From: Gammaproteobacteria bacterium
GTDB taxonomy: Bacteria > Pseudomonadota > Gammaproteobacteria > S012-40
NCBI GenBank assembly: GCA_029864945.1
Contig: JAOTSL010000203.1
Location: 1-6,039, forward strand
Length of the DNA stretch: 6,039 bases
Direction of reading: 5' to 3'
The translations under genes were made by a program, and so were the position numbers. Position 1 is the stretch's first letter. Each line of letters begins with the position of its first letter. The notes beneath the pieces are model-generated. The model ran no database searches and was not told the DNA's origin. It saw nothing but the letters and a program-made list of their open reading frames with translations. Below are positions 1-4,797 of the stretch, piece by piece.

Positions 1-157
1 AACCAATGGCGGCCGCGTACTTTGCGCTGCTGCGTTGGGTAATACCGTTACTGAAGCACAGGCAGCTGCTTACGAGCTAGTTAAACAAATCAGCTGGGAT
101 AATGTTTATTACAGAACGGATATCGGACATCGAGCGATATCCAGGGAAACCAAATAG
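1..157 (+). CDS. purD: Phosphoribosylamine-glycine ligase (GAR synthetase), C-terminal end only
   Basis: This is the last 51 codons of purD, cut by the left edge and read in the frame beginning at base 2, ending at TAG 155-157. The translated tail contains GGRVLCAAALG, then SWDNVYYRTDIGHRAIS, the characteristic end of the ATP-grasp enzyme PurD, in which the GGRVL strand belongs to the C-terminal domain. PurD joins phosphoribosylamine and glycine with ATP to form glycinamide ribonucleotide, the second step of de novo purine synthesis in the cytosol. The gene closes with its own terminator, so purE downstream is probably transcribed separately although both act in one pathway. The catalytic ATP-grasp part lies outside the window, so the integrity of the whole gene cannot be judged. 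Confidence 0.93.
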   Translation, partial: TNGGRVLCAAALGNTVTEAQAAAYELVKQISWDNVYYRTDIGHRAISRETK

Positions 158-193
158 CGTTCATCTAGGAGACTGTCCGAGAACGCTATTTTT
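152..193 (+). terminator. Rho-independent terminator of purD, overlapping its stop codon
   Basis: A perfect 10-bp inverted repeat, AAATAGCGTT (152-161) and AACGCTATTT (182-191), runs into five T residues (189-193). The loop can fold further through CT-GGA (165-166, 168-170) against TCC-AG (176-178, 180-181). The stem's left arm contains the purD TAG stop, so the hairpin can form only after the ribosome has cleared the end of the gene. Confidence 0.85.
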
Positions 194-366
194 ATCCTGT
201 ATCTGCGTAGCACCAGCTTCTCAAATACGTCCAAAAGGAAGTGCCCTTGGGATATACGCATATTAATATATGCTGCATTTTGCGAAGTCGGTCGGTGCTC
301 CCCGAACTTGAATAAAAATCCTCGCGTTTAGACGCGATATTAACAATATTTATATAGGACCATATT
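194..366 (+). promoter_or_regulatory. Structured leader/promoter region of purE
   Basis: This 173-bp non-coding stretch must carry the purE promoter, because purD ends in a terminator. It is unusually rich in inverted repeats: CCAAAAGG/CCCTTGG (231-238, 244-250, imperfect), GCATAT/ATATGC (258-263, 268-273), AAGTCGG/CCGAACTT (285-291, 302-309, one bulge) and TCGCG/CGCGA (322-326, 333-337). Longer-range pairings are also possible: TGCGTA 204-209 with TACGCA 255-260, and AGCACC 209-214 with GGTGCT 294-299. I could not place a convincing -35/-10 pair. The purE ribosome binding site is AGGA at 356-359, seven bases before the ATG. No known riboswitch class was recognised. Confidence 0.5.
322..337. 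promoter_or_regulatory. Candidate operator: 16-bp palindrome upstream of purE
   Basis: TCGCG-TTTAGA-CGCGA is a perfect inverted repeat with 5-bp arms and a 6-bp centre, 30 bp upstream of the purE ATG. Its overall length equals that of an enterobacterial PurR box, but it lacks the central CG and the AA/TT flanks of the PurR consensus, so I do not call it a PurR site. It could equally be a small leader hairpin. Confidence 0.35.
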
Positions 367-870
367 ATGTCAAAACCATTTGTCGCAATTATCATGGGAT
401 CTGATTCCGATCTTCCTACAATGCAAGGTACTATCGAAATTTTAAAAAAATTCGGCATTAGTTTCGAAGTGAAAATTTCATCCGCTCATCGTACACCTGC
501 TCGCACCCACGCTTATGTAACAGATGCTGAAGCTCGCGGCTGCAGTATCTTCATTTGTGCCGCAGGTTTGGCAGCACATCTTGCTGGCTCGGTTGCTGGA
601 TTAACTGCCAAGCCAGTTATCGGCGTACCAATGGATGGCGGACCTTTGAACGGACAGGATGCATTACTATCTACCGTTCAAATGCCCGGTGGAATTCCAG
701 TAGCCTGTGTTGCCATTGGCAAAGCCGGCGCTAAAAATGCGGGTTATCTCGCAGCACAAATGCTGTCTATATCCGATACAGACCTTGCGCAACGTTTGAT
801 TGATGAGCGCGCAGAAAACGCAAAAATTATTGAAGAGAAAGATAACGAATTGCAAAAACAATTCTCATAA
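367..870 (+). CDS. purE: N5-carboxyaminoimidazole ribonucleotide mutase (class I PurE)
   Basis: The 167-residue product has the usual size for PurE. It shows the family signatures in order: the nucleotide-binding MGSDSDLPTM (residues 10-19), SAHRTP (39-44) with the catalytic-type His41, the AAGLAAHLAG loop (65-74), and the GGPLNGQDALLSTVQMPGG core followed by IGKAGAKNAG. Class I PurE converts N5-carboxyaminoimidazole ribonucleotide to CAIR in cytosolic purine synthesis, normally using substrate made by PurK. The ATG at 367 is preceded by AGGA at 356-359 with good spacing, and residue 1 aligns with the normal start of the family. Unlike the common purEK arrangement, the next gene is tsaC, not purK. 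purE probably begins a transcript that includes tsaC and the cytochrome gene. The assignment is firm. The choice of class I over class II rests on sequence flavour. Confidence 0.96.
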   Translation: MSKPFVAIIMGSDSDLPTMQGTIEILKKFGISFEVKISSAHRTPARTHAYVTDAEARGCSIFICAAGLAAHLAGSVAGLTAKPVIGVPMDGGPLNGQDALLSTVQMPGGIPVACVAIGKAGAKNAGYLAAQMLSISDTDLAQRLIDERAENAKIIEEKDNELQKQFS

Positions 871-884
871 CTGCCGGTGTTATT

Positions 885-911
885 AGTGCTATCAGTGCTA
901 TCAGTGCTATC
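885..911. repeat. Three perfect tandem copies of a 9-bp unit
   Basis: AGTGCTATC is repeated three times without change at 885-893, 894-902 and 903-911, in the 56-bp gap between purE and tsaC. The unit cannot pair with itself into a strong hairpin, so it is not a terminator. Short direct repeats like this commonly change copy number by replication slippage. The tsaC start lies only 15 bp downstream, so copy number would change the purE-tsaC spacing. Confidence 0.9.
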
Positions 912-926
912 ACCTGAGTATTTTTC

Positions 927-1487
927 TTGAATAAGCTCCAGATAAATATCGCTGCCGAGGTTTTACACCTAGGTGGCGTTATCGCCTACCCTACTGAATC
1001 CGTCTATGGATTAGGCTGCGACCCGCAAAACGAACGAGCAATTATCCAGCTGCTAGCTATCAAAAAACGGCCCGCCCACAAAGGCTTAATACTGATCGCA
1101 TCAGAGATAGACCAACTCAAACCCTATATATCATCACTGGATAATGATTTACTGAATAAAGTAACGGCAACCTGGCCCGGCCCTACAACATGGCTGCTGC
1201 CAGCAGGTGCCCTCTCCACTCCGTTTTTACGTGGCGCTCATCCTTTGCAAGCGGTGCGAGTCAGTAGTCACCCTATCGTAAAAAACTTATGCAACAAATT
1301 TGGCGGTGCCATTGTCTCAACCAGTGCAAATATAACAAATAGGCCAGCAGCAAAAACAACAATTCAAGTTTACAAACAATTTTCTCGCGACATAGATTAC
1401 ATACTGCCAGGAAATGTTGGCAACTTAAAAAAACCATGCGAAATTCTAAATGGAATAAACAACAAAATCATTCGACCCGGCAATTAA
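927..1487 (+). CDS. tsaC: Threonylcarbamoyl-AMP synthase (short TsaC/YrdC type)
   Basis: The 186-residue product is a single-domain YrdC/TsaC protein, without the C-terminal domain of the roughly 340-residue Sua5 form. Motifs include GGVIAYPTESVYGLGCDP (16-33), the KKRP...KGLI nucleotide-binding region (46-55), WPGPTTWLLP (83-92), VRVSSHP (110-116) and STSAN (131-135). The enzyme makes threonylcarbamoyl-AMP from threonine, bicarbonate and ATP, and TsaBDE then use it to place t6A at position 37 of ANN-decoding tRNAs. The start is TTG at 927. An in-frame TGA lies at 915-917, the protein contains no methionine after residue 1, and the family core begins about 15 residues in, so no ATG start is possible. 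The ribosome binding site is weak (TGAG at 915-918), so expression may be low or may depend on translation of purE upstream. The stop overlaps the ribosome binding site of the following gene. Confidence 0.93.
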   Translation: MNKLQINIAAEVLHLGGVIAYPTESVYGLGCDPQNERAIIQLLAIKKRPAHKGLILIASEIDQLKPYISSLDNDLLNKVTATWPGPTTWLLPAGALSTPFLRGAHPLQAVRVSSHPIVKNLCNKFGGAIVSTSANITNRPAAKTTIQVYKQFSRDIDYILPGNVGNLKKPCEILNGINNKIIRPGN

Positions 1488-1496
1488 GGCAATCAC

Positions 1497-2801
1497 ATGC
1501 AAAATTTTAGTTTCAAACTTTTATCACTTTTTTTCATTGGTTTTATTTTTGTCACAAATAGCCACGCACATACCGGTAGCCATGACATTACACTGGTATA
1601 CACCGGCAATATAGATGGTGAACTTGAACCTTGCGGTTGTAGCGAAGGCGGTAACAAGGGTGGCATAAAACGCAGAGTAAATGCGATTGATCAATTACGA
1701 AAAGAAGACCCAAATCTTTACCTTATCTCTGCCGGTGGTGTACTCGTTAGTGACATGCCGCAAGATCGATTAAAAAGCGAATATTTACTAAAAGGTTTCA
1801 AAGAAATTAACTATGACGCCATCGGCGTACAATGGAGGGACTTGGCCTTTGGTTCAAAATTTCTTATAGATTCATCATTACCCTTTATCTTAAGCAACAA
1901 CACAGGTGGTGAGTTTTTTGGCAAAAGCCTGATTAATAATAATCACGCAAAAATCGCATTCTTTAGCTGGCTTGACCCCGCCAAGTCCCCACAAAAAGAG
2001 ATGAAATCTGATATTGCATACAGCGCAACAGACAAACTTGCAACGGCCTTAAAAAAAGCCAAATCTAGCAAACAGTTAACCATACTTTCTTCAACCTTAT
2101 CACTAAAACAAGCACAAAAAACACTGCCGCTTGATGACGTGGATATTCTCATCATTAAAGCAAAGTACGAACAATACGGTGACCCCCAACAAGTAAATAA
2201 CATGCTTGTCCTTCAACCGGGCTCACGAGGTATGAGAATAGGTAAGCTGAACTTAACGGTTACTAATCAAGGGGAAATGACGACATGGAAGCATAAAGTA
2301 ATCCCCCTGCCAGAGGAAACCGGTGACGCACCAAGAATGGCCGATTGGTATGAGCAATACAATACCAAAGTAAAAGAAGACTACGAAAAACGAGTGGCTA
2401 TTCGCAAAGTACTTGAGTCTGGCACTAGTGTTTTTGCTGGCGAAGCAAGCTGCAAAAACTGCCACGCCAAACAATATAAAATATGGTCGAATACCCGCCA
2501 CGCAGAAGCATTCTATTCACTACAAGATGTGAACAAAGCATTTGATCCCGACTGCATCGGATGTCATACCGTTGGATTTGAACAAAAAGGGGGATTCATT
2601 GACCCAGCAATTACTGAAAACCTGATGCACGTCCAATGCGAAAATTGTCATGGTGCAGCAAGAGCACACGCGGAGTCCGACGGTAAAATACCAGTTTCAA
2701 ACAAAGACTGGCCTAAAGAAAAAATGTGCTCACAATGCCATGTTCAAAAACACAGCCCAGACTTTAAATTAGAAAAATACTGGCCCAAAATAATACACTA
2801 A
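1497..2801 (+). CDS. Exported tetrahaem cytochrome c with N-terminal 5'-nucleotidase-like region
   Basis: The 434-residue protein begins with a signal peptide: Lys7, a hydrophobic run at 8-20, and a likely SHA|H cleavage after residue 24. Residues about 30-280 resemble the N-terminal metallophosphoesterase domain of UshA/SoxB-type 5'-nucleotidases (ITLVYTGNIDGELEPCGC at 31-48, GGIKRR at 55-60, YLISAGGVLV at 75-84). The Asp/His metal ligands expected in the TNDLHG and AGD motifs are not conserved here. The C-terminal part has four c-type haem sites: CKNCH (319-323), CIGCH (353-357), CENCH (381-385) and CSQCH (411-415). Their spacing and the ending SPDFKLEKYWPKI resemble the cytochrome c554 family. 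It should be a periplasmic electron carrier or oxidoreductase needing the Ccm haem-lyase system, with substrate unknown. The ATG at 1497 has AAGG at 1486-1489 overlapping the tsaC stop, implying translational coupling. A hairpin terminator follows. The haem sites are certain. The role of the N-terminal domain is inferred. Confidence 0.88.
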   Translation: MQNFSFKLLSLFFIGFIFVTNSHAHTGSHDITLVYTGNIDGELEPCGCSEGGNKGGIKRRVNAIDQLRKEDPNLYLISAGGVLVSDMPQDRLKSEYLLKGFKEINYDAIGVQWRDLAFGSKFLIDSSLPFILSNNTGGEFFGKSLINNNHAKIAFFSWLDPAKSPQKEMKSDIAYSATDKLATALKKAKSSKQLTILSSTLSLKQAQKTLPLDDVDILIIKAKYEQYGDPQQVNNMLVLQPGSRGMRIGKLNLTVTNQGEMTTWKHKVIPLPEETGDAPRMADWYEQYNTKVKEDYEKRVAIRKVLESGTSVFAGEASCKNCHAKQYKIWSNTRHAEAFYSLQDVNKAFDPDCIGCHTVGFEQKGGFIDPAITENLMHVQCENCHGAARAHAESDGKIPVSNKDWPKEKMCSQCHVQKHSPDFKLEKYWPKIIH

Positions 2802-2809
2802 TAAATTAG

Positions 2810-2845
2810 AAAAAAGTGTGCTGAACTTTTACAGCACACTTTTTT
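2810..2845. terminator. Bidirectional rho-independent terminator between convergent genes
   Basis: A perfect 14-bp inverted repeat, AAAAAAGTGTGCTG (2810-2823) and CAGCACACTTTTTT (2832-2845), has an 8-base loop. The outer A/T arms give a U-run on both strands, so it can end the cytochrome transcript from the left and the yceI transcript from the right. It sits 8 bp after one stop codon and 8 bp from the other. Confidence 0.93.
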
Positions 2846-2853
2846 AAAATATT

Positions 2854-3417
2854 TTATCGAGTTGCTTCAACTTCCAATTCAATTGAAATCTTTTCGCCTA
2901 TTGCAGGAAGACCGTATTTCATTCCAAAGTCTGATCGCATAACCGAAGTAGTCGCGTTAAAGCCACATACTTCTGCCAATTTTGGATTAAAAGGATGCTT
3001 GCCACAGTGGATACCGGTCACATCAAGCGTCACATTTTTAGTCACACCCATTATTGTCAAATCACCTTTTACTGTACCGCTTTTACCATTCAACTTAGCA
3101 CTGGTTGATTTAAAGGTAATATCAGGAAATTCAACAACATTAAAAAAGTCAGGGGATCTCAAATGGTCATCACGTTTTTTGAAGCCGGTGTAGATAGAAG
3201 CCGCGTCAATTGTAATATTAACTGAACCCGTTCCCGCAGCCAGATCCATTTCAAGGCTACCTTTTGTTTTACCAAATTGGCCATGCATTTTAGAGAAACC
3301 GAGATGATTAACCGTAAAATTAGGATATGTATGAGTTGGGTCGATCTTATACGATGCTGCGTTAGCTGTGCCGACTAATGCTGCACTTAAGCCAATTACT
3401 AGTAACAACTGTTTCAT
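2854..3417 (-). CDS. Secreted YceI-family polyisoprenoid/lipid-binding protein
   Basis: The 187-residue product has a clear signal peptide (Lys2, hydrophobic 3-18, ANA|AS cleavage after residue 20). A complete YceI beta-barrel domain follows: YKIDPTHTYPNFTVNHLGFS (23-42), DDHLRSPDFFNVVEFPDITF (83-102), KGDLTIMGVTKNVTLDV (117-133) and RSDFGMKYGLPAIG (161-174). YceI proteins are periplasmic lipocalin-like barrels that bind isoprenoid or other amphiphilic chains. Two cysteines, C138 and C151, flank the HPFNPKLAEV loop and could form a disulfide. The start at 3417 is supported by GGAG (complement of 3426-3429) eight bases upstream and by the signal peptide. An in-frame ATG at 3639 would run through the neighbouring CDGSH gene and put 74 unrelated residues before the signal, so it is rejected. 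The gene lies 40 bp after the CDGSH gene on the same strand and probably shares its transcript. Confidence 0.94.
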   Translation of the reverse strand: MKQLLLVIGLSAALVGTANAASYKIDPTHTYPNFTVNHLGFSKMHGQFGKTKGSLEMDLAAGTGSVNITIDAASIYTGFKKRDDHLRSPDFFNVVEFPDITFKSTSAKLNGKSGTVKGDLTIMGVTKNVTLDVTGIHCGKHPFNPKLAEVCGFNATTSVMRSDFGMKYGLPAIGEKISIELEVEATR

Positions 3418-3457
3418 TTTTTGATCTCCATGATTAAAACCTATAAATTTTAAAAAT

Positions 3458-3688
3458 CTATTTTGAATGACTACCATCACAAAAAGGAGTATTTCCTGTT
3501 TTGCCACAACCGCAAATATAAACTGCACCGTCTTTATCTGCGGTATGTACCAAAGGCGTAAAATTTGTACCTGAATGTGAACCGTCACAATAAGGTGCAT
3601 TTCCCGTTTTTCCACAACGACATATATAGACCGTGTCACCGGACTTCAGCTCTTCTATATGTGGTGATCCTTTGCCATACATTGCCAT
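3458..3688 (-). CDS. Small double-CDGSH iron-sulfur protein
   Basis: The 76-residue protein has two mitoNEET-type zinc-finger-like motifs, CRCGKTGNAPYCDGSH (23-38) and CGCGKTGNTPFCDGSH (59-74), identical at 13 of 16 positions. Each supplies three Cys and one His (C23, C25, C34, H38 and C59, C61, C70, H74), the ligand set of a redox- and pH-sensitive 2Fe-2S cluster, so two clusters per chain are expected. There is no signal peptide or membrane anchor, so it is cytosolic. The two-motif layout resembles CISD3/Miner2 more than single-motif, membrane-anchored mitoNEET. The start at 3688 has a strong AAGGAG (complement of 3695-3700) six bases upstream. Met3 is an alternative start but fits the spacing less well. 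It is the first gene of a pair with yceI. Its partner and electron route are unknown; cluster transfer, redox sensing or electron transfer are all possible. Confidence 0.94.
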   Translation of the reverse strand: MAMYGKGSPHIEELKSGDTVYICRCGKTGNAPYCDGSHSGTNFTPLVHTADKDGAVYICGCGKTGNTPFCDGSHSK

Positions 3689-3746
3689 TTAAATCTCCTT
3701 TTCATTAGTTTCCACTATCGTACAACCCTGTTTTTCAATCTAAATC

Positions 3747-3777
3747 AAATAAACTGATCAGTTATATCAGTTTATTT
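3747..3777. promoter_or_regulatory. Operator-like inverted repeat with three half-sites
   Basis: AAATAAACTGAT (3747-3758) and ATCAGTTTATTT (3766-3777) form a perfect 12-bp inverted repeat around a 7-bp spacer. Nested inside is a second perfect palindrome, AACTGATCAGTT (3752-3763), so three ACTGAT half-sites alternate in orientation. There is no T-run suited to termination beyond the arm itself, and it lies in an intergenic promoter region. The compact palindrome looks like a TetR-type repressor site, but the regulator cannot be named from this window. It covers the proposed leftward -10 box, so repression of the CDGSH-yceI unit is the simplest reading. Confidence 0.7.
3761..3769 (-). promoter_or_regulatory. 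Extended -10 promoter element for the CDGSH-yceI unit
   Basis: Read leftward, the complement of this segment is TGATATAAC: a TGn extension directly followed by TATAAC, five of six bases matching TATAAT. Transcription would start near 3754 and give a leader of about 65 bases before the ATG at 3688. No good -35 hexamer was found at 16-18 bp, which extended -10 promoters can tolerate. A weaker alternative -10, TACGAT, lies at 3722-3717 on the same strand. Confidence 0.5.
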
Positions 3778-3851
3778 TAATACCGTCTCCTCAGCTTAGC
3801 GTCAATTACTCAAACATCAACTTATGATTTATGTAAAGCTCATATTTATAG

Positions 3852-3857
3852 TATAAT
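3852..3857 (+). promoter_or_regulatory. -10 box (TATAAT) for the NTPase-metA unit
   Basis: A perfect sigma-70 -10 hexamer lies 37 bp before the GTG start at 3895, predicting a start point near 3864 and a short leader. The -35 region is poor: TTATGT at 3829-3834, with a 17-bp spacer, matches at only two positions. The promoter may therefore be weak or need an activator. The ribosome binding site GGAG at 3885-3888 supports the GTG start. Confidence 0.5.
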
Positions 3858-3894
3858 TCAACTCATTTTGATTAAAAATACACCGGAGTAGGTC

Positions 3895-4740
3895 GTGAAA
3901 CTGAGTGTCGAAGAGTTCAGCAACTGGCAAAACAAAAGCATCACATTACTGGGGATGTCGGGCGTGGGGAAAACTCGGCTTTCTAACATTTTGATGAACG
4001 GAGACTGGTTTCATTTTTCAGGTGATTACCGTATTGGTACTCGATACCTTGATGAGCCCATTCTCGATAATATAAAACGACAAGCCATGCAGGTGCCTTT
4101 CCTTCGAGACTTGTTGCGCTCGGACTCTATTTACATTCGTAACAACATTTCAATTTACAACCTAACGCCAGTATCCACCTTTTTAGGAAAACTTGGCAAC
4201 CCAGAACTCGACGGTCTTCCACTAGACGAGTTTAAACATCGCCAGGAATTACATCGTCAGGCTGAGATTGCGGCGATGAAAGATGTACCTGATTTCATCA
4301 TAAAATCGCACGGAATATACGGCTACAAACACTTTATCAATGACGCGGGCGGGAGCTTGTGTGAGCTGGATGATGAAGCTATTTCACAGATTCTTGATGA
4401 ACACACACTTATTCTCTACATCAAAGCCAGTAAAGAAGATGAAGAGGCACTGATTGCACGCGCGAAAAACGACCCAAAACCACTTTATTATCGAGAGAGT
4501 TTTTTACTTGAGCAACTTGGCATTTACATGACAGAAAATAAAATTGATTATGTCGCGCTTATTGAACCAGATGAATTTGTACGCTGGATATTTCCGCGTC
4601 TATTTTATTCTCGTATTCCTCGATATGAGGCTATCGCCAGTAAGTACGGTTACACCGTTACAACAGAAGAAGTAAGCCAGGTCACAGATGAAAATAGCTT
4701 TTTAAAAATGATTAAAAAAGCCATTGCACGCCAAGCATAA
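3895..4740 (+). CDS. P-loop NTPase of unknown function, paired with metA
   Basis: The 281-residue protein has a textbook Walker A motif near its start, GMSGVGKT (20-27), after a hydrophobic strand (SITLL). Other landmarks are FSGDYRIGTRYLDEPI (41-56), a NDAGGS loop (149-154), a hydrophobic Walker B-like strand HTLILYI (170-176) and FVRWIFPRLF nearer the C-terminus. There is no signal peptide or membrane segment, so it is cytosolic. The fold order resembles nucleotide or small-molecule kinases, but no substrate-specific motif was recognised and no function is claimed. The GTG at 3895 has GGAG (3885-3888) six bases upstream, and the P-loop lies at the distance from the N-terminus usual for this fold. 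metA follows after 57 bp on the same strand without a terminator between them. From memory, similar proteins occur beside metA or metX in other proteobacteria, suggesting a role tied to methionine synthesis; that link is inference. Confidence 0.85.
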   Translation: MKLSVEEFSNWQNKSITLLGMSGVGKTRLSNILMNGDWFHFSGDYRIGTRYLDEPILDNIKRQAMQVPFLRDLLRSDSIYIRNNISIYNLTPVSTFLGKLGNPELDGLPLDEFKHRQELHRQAEIAAMKDVPDFIIKSHGIYGYKHFINDAGGSLCELDDEAISQILDEHTLILYIKASKEDEEALIARAKNDPKPLYYRESFLLEQLGIYMTENKIDYVALIEPDEFVRWIFPRLFYSRIPRYEAIASKYGYTVTTEEVSQVTDENSFLKMIKKAIARQA

Positions 4741-4797
4741 ACCAGCCGTTTACTCTGTACATTTTTAGAGAGTTCGAAAGAATTCAAGAGAATTTTA

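Noticed and set aside
194..366. A ZTP or purine riboswitch ahead of purE
   Set aside because: The conserved sequence blocks I would expect for these classes were not found, so only a generic structured leader is reported.
192..458. Leftward open frame across the purE leader and start
   Set aside because: It overlaps the well-supported purE in the opposite direction, has no recognisable domain and no ribosome binding site, and is a shadow frame.
885..911. Short direct repeats as a CRISPR remnant
   Set aside because: The units are 9 bp and directly adjacent with no spacers, and no cas gene is present.
3418..3639. An in-frame upstream ATG at 3639 that would extend the YceI protein by 74 residues
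   Set aside because: The extension overlaps the CDGSH gene in another frame, has no family similarity, and would bury the signal peptide. The ATG at 3417 has its own GGAG site.
3735..3748. FNR-like site TCAAT-CTAA-ATCAA upstream of the CDGSH gene
   Set aside because: Only one half-site is perfect, and its position relative to the candidate start points does not fit normal FNR activation.
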